Shown here: positions 33,871 to 44,600 of the stretch, piece by piece
Layout of the letters: each line of letters opens with the position of its first letter
Numbering within the stretch: position 1 is the stretch's first letter
Assembly: GCF_000177195.2 (NCBI RefSeq)
Contig: NC_015953.1
Location: 1 to 64,000 of the forward strand
DNA length: 64,000 nucleotides
Source: Streptomyces sp. SirexAA-E
Lineage (GTDB): Bacteria > Actinomycetota > Actinomycetes > Streptomycetales > Streptomycetaceae
Direction of reading: 5' to 3'
The notes under the pieces: model-generated
What the model saw: the letters and a program-made list of their open reading frames with translations, nothing else
The model's database searches: none
Told to the model about the DNA's origin: nothing
Translations under genes and position numbers: made by a program

Positions 33871-36234
33871 ATGGCGGGAGCAGACGAGGGCCGGTCTGCG
33901 GGGTCGCTGTCCATCGGGGCGCTGGTGCGCTGGCACAGGCACGAATGGGAGGTGGCGGAGTGGCAGGGACCGCTGGTCACGCTGGTGCCTCGGGACGGCG
34001 CCGAGGCACCCCGGGCGGTGTCGTTCCGGTGGCTAGTGGGCGCGGAGGACTTCGCTGTCCTCAGTGGCGGTGCGGCACCGGCCGCGGGTGGGGCGGCTCT
34101 CGGCGGGTGGGGCCGGCCGGAGGGGCGGGAGGAGGAGGCCGCACTGTGGCAGGCACGCATGGTGGAGATCGACACCGGTCTGGCGCCGGGCCGAAGCGAG
34201 CATGCGCGGGGATTCGGGCCGGACACGACGCTGGCCCAGCGGTGCGCCGCGATGTCGGCGCGGCTGGCCGCCGACGGCATCCGCTGCTCCGCCCACACCC
34301 TCGCCGACAAGCGGCGCAAGTGGAAAGCGGCCGGGGAGAACCCGGTCGTCCTGCTGCCTCAGCCGCGGGAGGGGCGGCCGGGGGGCTTCACTGATCCGCG
34401 GTGCCTGGCCGCCATGCAGGAGGTGGTGGCCCGGCGTGCGCATGCGTCGGACGTGACCATCGACGTGATCCGCGAGGAAGTCGAGGACCTGCTGCACTCG
34501 CGGCACGCCGAGGAACTCGGCTCGGCGGCCGTGGCGGCCCTGCTGCCCTCCCGTTCCACCTTCTACCTGCGGATGAAGGAGTCCGGCCTGGCCGATGCGC
34601 TGGGCCAGCCGACACGGGCCCGGGCCGCCCTGGCCTCCACCCCGCCGCTGCCCCATGGCGGGCGCGAGGTCGTGCTGCGGCCGGGACAGGTGACCCAGAC
34701 CGACACCACGCCGCTGCGGATCCTGGCCCGCGGCGACGACGGCCGGCCCACCGCAACGGAGCTGTCCACGCTCATCGATGTGGCCAACCACAACGTGTGC
34801 GCGCTGATGATCACGCCCAGCCGCCCCCGGGACGCCGAGAACGGGCAGGTGGGCCAGGCGACCCGGGCGATCGACCTGACCCTGATGCTGGCTCAGGCCT
34901 TCGCGCCCTGGCCGGTGATGCCCGGCTGGGACCCGCTCAGTGGGGCCGCCGCCTCCAGTCTGCCGTTCGGAGCGCTGCGGGCGGCGGACGAGCGGTTCAC
35001 CGAGGCCACCGCCGCCCGCCCGGTCATCCGCCCCGAGCTGATCATCTACGACCAGGGCAGCCCCTATGTGAGCGAGCACTTCACCGAGGTCTGCGACCGG
35101 CTGCGCATCGCCCGCCGCCCGGCGCGCAAGAAGACCCCGACCGACAAGCCGCTGCCCGAGCACTTCTTCGTCACCCTCGCGCACCGCTTCAGTCAGCACG
35201 TCACGCACGGCTGGCAGGGCCGCAGCCACAAGAAACGCGGCCGCGGCATCGACCGGATGCCGCTGTACACGATTGCCGAGCTCCAGCAGATGGCCCAGGA
35301 GTGGGTGGCGCTGGAGTACCAGCAGACCCCCGACGCGGGGCTGCGCGACCCGTTCCGGCCAGGCGTCGTGCTGTCGCCCAACGAGATGTACGCGGTCCAA
35401 GTGGCCCGCAGCGGCTACCGGGCGGTGCCGCTCTCCCCCGCCCAGAACCGCTTCTTCCTGCTGCGGCAGTGGGTCCGCCCCGGCAAGGGCGGCTTCATGA
35501 TCGACTATCGGACCTATCAGCCCCTCGCGCAGGACGCCGGGCACTACCGGGAGATCCTCCTGCGTGGCGGCTCGAAGCTGCCCGGCCGGGAGAAGCAGTG
35601 GGAATGCCGCTTCAACCCCTACCGTCCCGAGCGGGTGTGGTTGTACGACCACACGGCCGATACCTGGGTGACCTGCGATTTCCGGCTCCGGCACCTGCTG
35701 CACGATCCGTGGACCGCGGACATGTGGCAGGAGCACGCCGAGCGGCACCAGGCGGCCGGCGGCAGCAAGCAGGACGAGGAGGTGATCGCCCTGTCCCTGG
35801 CGCAGCGCGACCGGCGTCGTCGCAGTCGCAGGCCGCCACCGAAGCGCACCGGGGCCGAACCGCCCTTCCAGGGAGTGGAGTTGGAGACCGAACAGCTCTC
35901 CCATGACCCCTACGCGGGTCTGGAGGAGTTCGACCTGTCGACCCTGCGGCCCTACCCGGCGCAGCCCATCTCCCCTCTGGCGCCCCCGTCCGCGCCGCCC
36001 GCCCCGGCGCTGCCCGCCTGCACGGGCGGCGCGGACCGTCCCCCGGGCAGCGGGCAGGCTCCGCATCCGCTGGCAGCTCTCTTCCCCGACGACGGCGACG
36101 ACAGCCCGCCGGAGGCCTCCGCGGCCGTAACACCGGAGGCTGCCGACGAGGTCGTCGAGGCGGAACTCCTCGACGACCTCGATCCGGACGGTGATGACGG
36201 TACCGAGGACGAGGGCGACGTATGGGAGATGTAG
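33871..36234 (+). CDS. tnsB: TnsB-like DDE transposase
   Basis: 787 residues. Catalytic acids are placed exactly as in rve-fold transposases: D278 (TQTDTTPL), D394 (IYDQGSPYVSEHF) and E430 (PLPEHFF), so the last pair is D(35)E. Upstream helices (about 100-230) should form the end-binding HTH domains; downstream is a beta-barrel (about 560-640), and the tail is a Pro/acid-rich linker of over 100 residues that could contact TnsC. The gene follows tnsA by 18 bases. TnsB joins transposon 3' ends to target DNA. The acidic C-terminal tail is longer than usual for this family. Confidence 0.85.
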   Translation: MAGADEGRSAGSLSIGALVRWHRHEWEVAEWQGPLVTLVPRDGAEAPRAVSFRWLVGAEDFAVLSGGAAPAAGGAALGGWGRPEGREEEAALWQARMVEIDTGLAPGRSEHARGFGPDTTLAQRCAAMSARLAADGIRCSAHTLADKRRKWKAAGENPVVLLPQPREGRPGGFTDPRCLAAMQEVVARRAHASDVTIDVIREEVEDLLHSRHAEELGSAAVAALLPSRSTFYLRMKESGLADALGQPTRARAALASTPPLPHGGREVVLRPGQVTQTDTTPLRILARGDDGRPTATELSTLIDVANHNVCALMITPSRPRDAENGQVGQATRAIDLTLMLAQAFAPWPVMPGWDPLSGAAASSLPFGALRAADERFTEATAARPVIRPELIIYDQGSPYVSEHFTEVCDRLRIARRPARKKTPTDKPLPEHFFVTLAHRFSQHVTHGWQGRSHKKRGRGIDRMPLYTIAELQQMAQEWVALEYQQTPDAGLRDPFRPGVVLSPNEMYAVQVARSGYRAVPLSPAQNRFFLLRQWVRPGKGGFMIDYRTYQPLAQDAGHYREILLRGGSKLPGREKQWECRFNPYRPERVWLYDHTADTWVTCDFRLRHLLHDPWTADMWQEHAERHQAAGGSKQDEEVIALSLAQRDRRRRSRRPPPKRTGAEPPFQGVELETEQLSHDPYAGLEEFDLSTLRPYPAQPISPLAPPSAPPAPALPACTGGADRPPGSGQAPHPLAALFPDDGDDSPPEASAAVTPEAADEVVEAELLDDLDPDGDDGTEDEGDVWEM

Positions 36235-36351
36235 GCGACCGGTGACAGGGGCCGTGCACCATGCAGCCGCAGGCCGGCCCCGGGGGCGGAGAGGTTTCCC
36301 GGTCCGGAGCCGGTCTGCCGGTGTGAGCCAGGACCGTGACGAGAGAGAAGC

Positions 36352-37482
36352 ATGATGAAGGCATCCGTCGAACTGCGTGCCAAACGTGAAGCCCGCCTGC
36401 GTCAGCAGCTGCAAGAAACCCCGATGCGGCCCCTGCCGCTGTTCCAGCTCACCGGCTGGACCCACTTCGTCGACGAGAAAGTGGAGCCGCCCGTCCTGCC
36501 GACGGGCGGCACTCCCACTGCCGGCAGGAAGCAAGACGACCAGGCCATCGCCTACCATCGCCATCTGCGGATGGTGTCCACCGACGCGACGACCCACATG
36601 CAGGAGACGGTCGTCGAAGCGGTCCACCGCAACAGCGGGTGCCGTGACGGGCTGATGGACCAAGTCATCGACGGGCCCCCGGGCACCGGCAAGACCTGCC
36701 TGCTGCGGGCGATGGGACGCACCGCCCAGAAAGAGATCGAAGCCGTCACGAACGGCAGGCAGCCAAACACGATCCCGGTGGTGCACATCACCACTCCCGC
36801 AGACCCGGAGCCGAGGGTGAACTGGCTCTGGGAGATCGGCTCCTACCTGGGCCTCAACCCCGAGCCGAAAAACCTCCAGGAGGTTCTGGAGATGCGCAAG
36901 CACCAGGACGTGACCCTGCCGGTCAACTACGTCCTGGAGACGGCGCAGACCCGTCTGCTGCTCATCGACGACATCAACCGCGCCTCGCCGCAGCACCTGG
37001 CGAACGTGCTGCCCTACTTCGACTACCTGCGCGAGAAGCTGGGCATCTCCATCGTCTTCTGCGGCACCGGCGCCAGCCACCGCCTGCACCAGGCCCGCAT
37101 CCTGGCCGGAGAGCTGACCCGGGTCAGCGAGGAGAATCGGGTACGGCTCGAACGGGCGGGACAGCCAGCCCAACCCGTCTCCCCCTCACCGATCGCGCTG
37201 CTGCCGGTGACCTGGCTGCACCCCCTGCCCCTGGGCACCAAGGCCGAGGAACAGGAGATGTTCCGGCGCGTCCTGGCGAGCTTCGAGGCCGACCTGAGCT
37301 TGTACCAGCTGGAAGAGAACGCCCTGAGCCAACATGCAGCCGTACTGCACCAGCGCACCGGCGGTTACTTCAAAGCCCTCGCCTATGTCGTCTCCACGGC
37401 CGCCGTCATCGCGATCCGCAGCGGCAGCGAGAACATCACCATGAAGGAGATCGACGCCGCGACAGCCCAGATCCGCTACTAA
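36352..37482 (+). CDS. tnsC: TnsC/TniB-like AAA+ transposition regulator
   Basis: 376 residues (start ATG 36352, or the next codon, also ATG; GAGAGAGAAG upstream). Walker A DGPPGTGKT (about 106-114), Walker B LLLIDDIN (about 202-209), then sensor-1 IVFCGTG (about 227-233) and an Arg-rich AELTRVSEENRVRLER region. It is shorter than Tn7 TnsC and nearer to TniB-like ATPases. TnsC polymerises on target DNA and passes the choice from TniQ to TnsB. No tniQ follows; the only complete TniQ in the window is at 14478-15488. Confidence 0.85.
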   Translation: MMKASVELRAKREARLRQQLQETPMRPLPLFQLTGWTHFVDEKVEPPVLPTGGTPTAGRKQDDQAIAYHRHLRMVSTDATTHMQETVVEAVHRNSGCRDGLMDQVIDGPPGTGKTCLLRAMGRTAQKEIEAVTNGRQPNTIPVVHITTPADPEPRVNWLWEIGSYLGLNPEPKNLQEVLEMRKHQDVTLPVNYVLETAQTRLLLIDDINRASPQHLANVLPYFDYLREKLGISIVFCGTGASHRLHQARILAGELTRVSEENRVRLERAGQPAQPVSPSPIALLPVTWLHPLPLGTKAEEQEMFRRVLASFEADLSLYQLEENALSQHAAVLHQRTGGYFKALAYVVSTAAVIAIRSGSENITMKEIDAATAQIRY

Positions 37483-38015
37483 AACAAGCCGCGGGTGCCA
37501 TCAGCGGACGGCCGGTGCAGACCCGCTGCTTAGGTCGGTGCGCTTGCCGTAGTGTCGTCTGCCGTTCCTTCCGGGCCCATCAACAGCGCGCGGCGGCACT
37601 CAGGTCTGCGGCCGCAGGTACCTGCCAGACGTTCAGGGCGCCGAGCAGCATGCCGGCCCGGCCGTTGTCGATCGTCTCGATGGAGGCCGTGTACCTGATA
37701 TCACACAGCCTTTCCATCATTGCTGTTGTGGCGAGCACATGCGGCGCACCCGGAGCAACCAGCGCCTTCCGCGGCACAGCCGCCGGGGAGCCGTCGGTGC
37801 GTGACAGGCCGGTTGAGGATCCACCCGGCAACAGAAGGCTCCCGGGCGGCGGCACCGGACGCCATACGCGGAGGCTTCGCCGTCAGCCCCTCACCCCGAG
37901 ATGCCCCACCTTGGCCACACGGGTCCTGAATGGCGGAATGCACGCTTTCGGGACACGGCGGGTAATGGTAAGAACGTGCCCTGGGCAACGATCATGATCA
38001 TGCGACGGGGGATGC
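37483..38015. other. Gap between tnsC and the ABC-3C system
   Basis: 533 bases without a reliable gene. The leftward frame at 37580-37855 is not convincing. A transposon right end may lie here, but I found no repeat array. The last 40 bases should contain the promoter and ribosome binding site (GGGGG) of the ABC-3C operon. Confidence 0.4.
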
Positions 38016-39131
38016 ATGAGTTCACCCGACGGCTCCGCCGAGCCGCTGTTCTCCGAGGTGCCGAAGCCGTCGCAGGTCCCAGTGACAGTGCTGTCCCCCA
38101 TGATGGCGACAGGCCCTGCGGTGACGCCCAAGCAGATCCTCGCGCATCACTCGCCGACTCAGTTCGAGGAGTTCGTCTACGAGTGGCTGCTGGCGCTGAA
38201 GGAGGAGGAATACGTGGACGTGATGCAGCTGGGCGGCGCCCACGACGGCGGCGCCGATGTCGCCGCGTTCCTCACGGCGCACCGGACGGACGACCGGTGG
38301 CACTGCTATCAGTGCAAGCACTACGGGAAGGCGCTCACCCCGGCCATTGCCTATGTCGAGATACTGAAGATCATCGCAGTGGTGGCCGGCGGCAAGTACC
38401 GCACTCTGCCCGAGCGTTACGTCTTCGTGGCACCCAGGATCGGCGCCTCACTCACGCAACTGCTGGCCAAGCCCGCGGAGCTGAAGGAGTCGTTCCTCGA
38501 CTGGGTCGCCAAGGGTGCGGACCGGCTAACCGCGGAGTACGGCGCAGATCCGCTCGGAGCGGCGCTGGAGCTGGCCCGAGAGACGGACTTCGCCCGCTTC
38601 GAGGCGGCCAATCTCGACCGGATCCTCGAGCAGCACGCCACCACGCCGTATCACGTGCGCAGGTTCGGCACGCGGCTGCCGGACCGCGAGGCCCGTCAGG
38701 CGCCCCCGCCGGAGCACACACCGGTGGAAACCCGGTACATCCAAAAGCTCCTGGACGTCTACCAGGAGAAGTGGGGCTGTGACCCCGGAGCGATGGGGCA
38801 GGTGCGCGCGCATTCCAAGGCGGGCCCTCACCTGCAGCACCAGCGGGAAGCCTTCTACTGCGCCGAGCAACTGCGGGTGTTCGCCCGTGACAGCGTGCCG
38901 GAGGGCACCTTCGAATCGCTGCAGAAGAACGTCTACGACGGTGTCGTCAACGTGACCTGGCGGGACTTCGCCACCGGATTCGACCGGCTCAACGCGGTGC
39001 AGGACGCGGCACGCGACATGCAGCTGGGAACGAACGTCCTGGTCCACGTGGTGGAGCCCATTGACCGCATGGGCATCTGTCACCAGCTCGCCAACGACGA
39101 CCGGCTGACCTGGGTCGAGGAGGAGACGTGA
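38016..39131 (+). CDS. ABC-3C effector subunit: Mrr-type nuclease plus ABC-3C C-terminal domain
   Basis: 371 residues. After a 40-residue disordered lead, residues about 45-125 show a restriction-endonuclease fold: QFEEFVYEWLLALK, GGAHDGGADVAAF and CYQCKHYGKAL, giving E, D and QxK. The rest is helical and ends in the ABC-3C C-terminal domain (for example VYDGVVNVTWRDFATGF and RMGICHQLANDDRLTWV). In ABC-three-component systems this protein is the executioner released by the ABC ATPase. Its stop overlaps the GTG of the middle component (GTGA), and the ATPase follows, so all three parts are present in one operon. Confidence 0.8.
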   Translation: MSSPDGSAEPLFSEVPKPSQVPVTVLSPMMATGPAVTPKQILAHHSPTQFEEFVYEWLLALKEEEYVDVMQLGGAHDGGADVAAFLTAHRTDDRWHCYQCKHYGKALTPAIAYVEILKIIAVVAGGKYRTLPERYVFVAPRIGASLTQLLAKPAELKESFLDWVAKGADRLTAEYGADPLGAALELARETDFARFEAANLDRILEQHATTPYHVRRFGTRLPDREARQAPPPEHTPVETRYIQKLLDVYQEKWGCDPGAMGQVRAHSKAGPHLQHQREAFYCAEQLRVFARDSVPEGTFESLQKNVYDGVVNVTWRDFATGFDRLNAVQDAARDMQLGTNVLVHVVEPIDRMGICHQLANDDRLTWVEEET

Positions 39132-39604
39132 GAGCGCTCAACAGCCCGCTGGAGGTCGGTGTGCGCGCTCTGGTGCTGCTCGCAGCCTCCTTTCCCCGGC
39201 CGCTGGACCTGCCTCAACTGGTGTACCTGGATTACGCGATGCTGCACAGCGGCGAGATGGACGGGCCGCCCAGTGTGCACCCGTCACTGCCGGCCGGCCC
39301 GGGCGAACTGGCCATGAAGCGCCAACTGCTCGAGCAGGGACTGGTGGTGCTGATGCGCGCGGGGCTGGCCGACGTGCAGGCGGACGACAGCGGGCTGATG
39401 TACCGGGCGAGCGAGGAAGGCCCGGGCTTCCTCGACTTGCTCGAGGCCCCATATGTCGGAGCCCTGCGGGAGCGGGCGCAGTGGGCGCTGGCCTTCCATC
39501 ACCGCGTCCCGGCGGACAGCCGTGCCGCCACGGACGACATCACACAGCGGTGGATGGGGACGTTCGAGAATCGTCTGCCGCGCCAGGGAGGCGATGATGA
39601 CTGA
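39128..39604 (+). CDS. ABC-3C middle component
   Basis: 158 residues, GTG start overlapping the effector gene by four bases. The run NSPLEVGVRALVLLAASFP, LDLPQLVYLDYAMLHSGEM and GPPSVHPSLP is characteristic of the middle component of ABC-three-component systems (type MC2 as I remember it). The rest is helical, ending near FENRL. It bridges effector and ATPase. The last eight bases overlap the ATPase gene, so the order effector-middle-ATPase is fully coupled. Confidence 0.8.
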   Translation: MRALNSPLEVGVRALVLLAASFPRPLDLPQLVYLDYAMLHSGEMDGPPSVHPSLPAGPGELAMKRQLLEQGLVVLMRAGLADVQADDSGLMYRASEEGPGFLDLLEAPYVGALRERAQWALAFHHRVPADSRAATDDITQRWMGTFENRLPRQGGDDD

Positions 39605-41447
39605 GCTGCGCCTGCTGCATCTGACCTACGCCGGCATGGGCCGCGAGACGGCCCGCGTGGACTTCGACCCCCGCCTGACGATCGTCTACGGCGCCTCGGA
39701 CACCGGCAAGTCGTTCGTCACCGAGTCGATTGACTACATGCTCGGCGCCCGCAAGCTGAACCTCATCCCCGAGGCCGAGGGCTACTCGCAGATCCTGCTG
39801 GGCATCGCCTTGCCCGACGCATCGGTCATTACCCTGATGCGAGCGCCTCAGTCCGGGCGGGTCAGCGTCTTCGAGGACGATATCCGCGACCTCGTCTACC
39901 GGTCGCCGGACCTGGTGCTCTCCGCCCAGCACAGCCCCCGGACCACCAAGAACCTCTCCCGCTACCTGATGGAGCGTATCGGGCTCGACGGCTCGCTGCT
40001 GGCCACCAACGACTCCGGTGGCACCAAACTCGCCGGCTTCCGGGACCTGCTACACCTGTGCCTGATCAGCGAGACCCGCATGGTCTCGAAGGTCTCCCCC
40101 GTCCTGCGCACGTCGGGCACCAGCGGCCAGACCGCGCACAAGTCGGCCCTCAAGCTCCTGCTCACCGGGGCGGGTGAGCAGCCCTCGCCAAGCCGCCTCA
40201 ACCAGGCACAGCGCCGCGTCCACAAAGGCAAGATCAGCCTGCTGGACGACCTAATCCTCGGACTGCAGCGCCAACTGGCCACACGCGAGGCCAACCAGAG
40301 TCAGCTGCAGCAACAGCTGCGGCGGCTGCTGGAACATCAAGAAAACCGCGCCGAGTCGCTGCGGAACGTCACCCGCCGTCACGCGCAGGCGGCCTCCGAC
40401 CGCGCGACCCTGTCCGTGGCGCTGGCCCGTTACGCGCAGCGCCTGGCAGAGACCGATGACCTGCTGGGCCGGTTCGAGCTGCTGCGGGCCCAGTACGAGT
40501 CCGACCTGGCCCGCCTGGGCATGGTCAGCGAGGCCGGCAGCCTGCTCGGCTACTTCCGCAGCGGCCCGTGCGTGTTCTGCGGCGCAGAGCCCCACCACCA
40601 GCAAGCCGGTCACGACTCCATGGAAACCACCGCCCTGCACCAGACCGTCACCGCTGAAAGCACCAAGACCCGCACGCTCCTGGCCGACCTGCTGCTCACC
40701 ATCGACGACCTGCGCTCTCAACGTGAGTACGTGGCCGAAGACCAGGCCGCGCAAGCCGCCTTGGCCGAGCAGGCGGACGCCGAGATCACCCGCATCGAAC
40801 GCGAGGAACTCAACCCCCTGCAGGACGAGGTGGCCGAGGTGATGGCCGCCCGCTCCCGCCTGGAGAACGAACTCGGCCTGCACGCACGGATCGAGGAGCT
40901 GGAAGACGTCAGAGCGCAACTGGTCTCCGAAGAGGCCCAGCCTGGTGGGCAGCCCAGCCGCGGCATCCCGCCCGCCACGCTGACCGGCTTCGATCGCACC
41001 GTCGAGCGGACGCTGGATGCCTGGCAGGTACGGCGGGAGGAGGAGGTGATCTACGACCAGTACACGGCGGAGCTGTATGTGGGCGACCGGTCCCGTTCCG
41101 GCCACGGCAAGGGCATGCGTGCCGTCCTGCACGCCGCCTTCATTACAGCTCTGGCCGACTACTGCCTGGAGCAACGGCGCAGCCATCCCGGCTTCATTGT
41201 GCTGGACTCCCCCCTGGTCACCTTCCGGGAACCCGGGGTGCGGGAGGCGGATCTGCGCCAGAGCGTGCCCCGGCACTTCTACCGGCATCTGCTCAACGCC
41301 TTCCACGGCCAGGCCATCGTCGTGGAGAACACCGACCCGCCGTCGGACATCCTCGATCAGGCGCAGGTCTACATGTTCAGCCGCGAGGCACACGGCCAGC
41401 GCTTCGGATTCTTCCCTCTCACGTCTTCGTCCTTGCCGACGCAGTAA
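39597..41447 (+). CDS. ABC-3C Rad50-like ABC ATPase
   Basis: 616 residues. I chose the second of two adjacent ATGs because the GGGAGG site is then six bases away. Walker A VYGASDTGKSFV (about 31-42) begins an SMC/Rad50-type head. A long coiled-coil arm (about 215-470) contains a zinc-hook-like CVFCG near residue 325, and Walker B FIVLDSPLVTF is near 535. The head ends in a D-loop region with DPPSDIL. The ATPase is the sensor and switch of the ABC-3C system. It is 180 bases from, and convergent with, the end of the VMAP-like operon. Confidence 0.85.
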   Translation: MTELRLLHLTYAGMGRETARVDFDPRLTIVYGASDTGKSFVTESIDYMLGARKLNLIPEAEGYSQILLGIALPDASVITLMRAPQSGRVSVFEDDIRDLVYRSPDLVLSAQHSPRTTKNLSRYLMERIGLDGSLLATNDSGGTKLAGFRDLLHLCLISETRMVSKVSPVLRTSGTSGQTAHKSALKLLLTGAGEQPSPSRLNQAQRRVHKGKISLLDDLILGLQRQLATREANQSQLQQQLRRLLEHQENRAESLRNVTRRHAQAASDRATLSVALARYAQRLAETDDLLGRFELLRAQYESDLARLGMVSEAGSLLGYFRSGPCVFCGAEPHHQQAGHDSMETTALHQTVTAESTKTRTLLADLLLTIDDLRSQREYVAEDQAAQAALAEQADAEITRIEREELNPLQDEVAEVMAARSRLENELGLHARIEELEDVRAQLVSEEAQPGGQPSRGIPPATLTGFDRTVERTLDAWQVRREEEVIYDQYTAELYVGDRSRSGHGKGMRAVLHAAFITALADYCLEQRRSHPGFIVLDSPLVTFREPGVREADLRQSVPRHFYRHLLNAFHGQAIVVENTDPPSDILDQAQVYMFSREAHGQRFGFFPLTSSSLPTQ

Positions 41448-41628
41448 TCAGATAGAGGAGGTCCGAACCTGGCGCGGCTTCGGGCTGTCGGGGACGAGGC
41501 AGGGGGGCATCGGCGCTCTGTCCCAGAAGCAGGTCCAGGATGGCGCCCCGGACCGGCTCCCGATCCGTCGCCGTCCCTGATCCCTCCGGGCCCGGAGCCG
41601 GTACCGACTCCGGAACCTGGGCCGCCGC

Positions 41629-44600
41629 TCAGCTGAGCGGGGAGGAGGGCTCGGACAGCGCGGCCGAGCGTGGCAGGGAAACGGCCAGGCCCACCAGTGG
41701 AGCCGTGACCTCGTAGTCGACGGTCTCCTCCCCCCGGACCAGGTAGATCGACAACAGAGCCTGGTCCGGGCGGCGCACGGCCTCCACCGCCGCACGGGAG
41801 GGCCGCGTCGGCTCATGCCCCCGGGCCGGACGAGCCGGATCGACCGCCGCCGCGGAGCGTGTCACGTCGATAGCTCTGAGGTACTGGTCCGGGTCGAGAT
41901 CCGCGTACTCGTTTCCGACAGCGGACAGCCGCCGGATCCTGAACCCGTCCTCATTGCCGCGCGGCAACGGAGCACGGCGAACCGTGCCGACCCGATGCCC
42001 CGCAACCTCAACCAGTACCGGCGATTTCGACGGGCTCACCAGCTGAACGGTCCACTCGCCCAGCCCTCCTAGGCCGGCGCCCCGGCGCAGGTACCGGCAG
42101 ATCTCGGCGAGCCGGTTCCACGATGGCTCCGAACCTGGCAGATAGGCGTCGAGGAACTCCGCGATCTTCGCGGGTGTGACGCCATGCCACAGCAGGTTCG
42201 CGGCGGTGCGTGGGTCCGGGGTGCCGGCTCGGCCGAGGCCGCGGATGAATGCCTCCAGGGTCCGGAAGTTCTGCCGCACCCTCTCGAGGGCCAATGTGAA
42301 GTCCAGAGTCTCCCACGACCTGCCGGGCGATTGCGTGGCCCGGACATGCAAGACGGCCTGGGCGGGGGTGATGTCGAGACCGGCCAGCTCCTGCAGTTCC
42401 TTGCGCTGTCCGTTGATCGTCGCCGTCAACCGGTGTTGGGTGTCGAGGACTTCCAGCGTGGCGTAAAGACGGCACAGGTCCTGGTAACCGGTGTGGGGCC
42501 CGAACGGCGTGGTCAGCAGGCGCAGGGTTTCGTAGTTGGCCGGAGCTCGGAGACAGTAGCTGGTGGTGAGCCCTTCGAGAGGCAGGCCCTGGGCCGACTT
42601 GGCGCCGCCGACCGCCACGATGTTCAGACCGCCGTATTCGCTCTCGTGCAAGTGGGGCATCATGTCGGAGGCGGAGTTGGCCGTGACGACGACCAACTGT
42701 TGGGCCACGATCGGCAGTTGGTCGGCCACCTGTTTCCATGAGACCGCCGGTACGGCCGCGTCGGCGATCGCTTCGCTGGTCGGGACGAAGTCCTGGCGCC
42801 ACAACTCCTCGAAGTCGGCCATGAGCCGCTGTCCGCGCGGGCCGCGCCGGTCTCTGAGGTCCTCGGCGATGACGCCGACCCGCTCGGCCAGCTGGTCGCA
42901 GACTCGCGTCTGGACCGCGACGAACCGACTCACGGACACCAGCATCGAGTTGCTCGTCCGCTTCCGGTCTCGGACTCGGCGTGCGGCACACGCCAGCACG
43001 AACGACTTCAGCGCGGTGAAGAGAGAGACCGGCAACTCCCGGCCCGGCACGTGGTCGGCCCGATGCCCGGGCGGCAGCCAGCGGTCCTGATCGAACACCG
43101 TGCGGACCAGGGGCAGCGGTTGCTCCGTGTCGGTGAAGAGCTGTTCGGGGCCGAAGTGACCAGGGGGCTGCGGGACATGGTAGATGAAGTCGGGGAGGAC
43201 CTGCGATGTCGTGAGGAAGGGCGTATAGGTGTAGCCGACATAGCCGACCCTGGGACACGAGGACAGCAACCGCTCCACGCTCTCGTCCACTTTCGAGGGA
43301 GAGCTGAGCGTGCCCCTCGCGTCGCCTGTCGTGTCGATGACGAGCATGGGCCGGTCTTCGGGCTGTGAGGTGTGCATGAGCCAGTCGCGGACTCTGTCGA
43401 CGATCCTACGGTTCTTCTTGATCACGAAGATCTGCGGGTGGGCAGGGGAAGGATGCCTGAGGCCTATGGCCTTGTACGGCGAGAAGTCGCCCTGCTCGCC
43501 ACGGGTCGTCACGGACACGATGGGGAGGGCGCGGGCATGGGGCATGGCACCCGCGCCGATCCGGCCGCCGGTTTCCGAACTCGCCGCGTACTGACTATCG
43601 AAGCCCAACAGCCCCTCGTCCACGCGCTGCTGCATCTGATCGCGTGCGGCATTGGTCGTACCGGCCAGAATGACGACCGTGCCGTAGCCGGCGTCGACCG
43701 CCTTGGCGGCCAGGGCGATCACCGAGGTGGACTTGCCCGAGCCGACGGGCGCCATGACGAGACCCGTGCGCCGCCAACTGCCCGGCCGACGAGGGTCCTC
43801 CAGCTGGGAGAGCAGGTCACGGGTGACATCGTCCAGCTGACGGACCTGTGCCGGCGGCAGGATCCGCTCGTACTCCAGGAACCTCAGATAGCGCTCCCAG
43901 AACTCCCGTCCTCGGGTGCCGTCACCGTCCGGCGACCACGGCTCGTGGTCCCGGTCGTCCTGCAGAACGGCGGGCCGCGTGACGAACTGGAAGACGGAAG
44001 CCTCCAGTTGCCTCAGCAGAACCGCCTTGTCGACCGCGAGGCCCCGCGCGGCGAGCAGGGTGACGACCGAGTGCACGGTCTCGTGCAGCTCGCCCGCCTC
44101 CGCCTGCCGGTCCTGCGGCAACATCGCCAGCGCCACCCGCAGCGCGAGGTCGGTGGCATCCGCGGGCTCCGTCGCCGCCCCGACGCTCTCCGGCAGTTCC
44201 GTACCGCCGGTCGGCAGGGGGAGCCCAAGCAGCTCCAGCGTCCGACCCCATGCGACGCCCGCCGCCGTGGCCTCCGCGGCGATCGCCTCCTCGCCGTCCG
44301 GTCGGCCCGCCACCGCCGACAGTCGTCCCCCGCCGCCCTGACCCGAGGAGATGTGCCGGTCCAGCACCCGGTTGAGCCGCATGGTGTCGTGCTCCGTCAA
44401 CGCCTCTTCCAGGCGGGCCCGCACCTGGGGAGCGGGCGTCAGTGTCACCGGGCCGCCGGTGTCCGTGTCCAGTGCGTACAGCCCGGAGCCGAGCAGCTCG
44501 GCCAGGTCCTCGGTCGTGGCCTCGGGCACCAGCTCTTGGCGGAGCACATGGAGCAGGGCCAAACTCAGCCGGTCGAACACGGAGGTCAGCATCGCCAGAC

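Noticed and set aside
37580-37855. 91-residue leftward frame between tnsC and ABC-3C
   Set aside because: Only a short stretch looks protein-like; no start or family.
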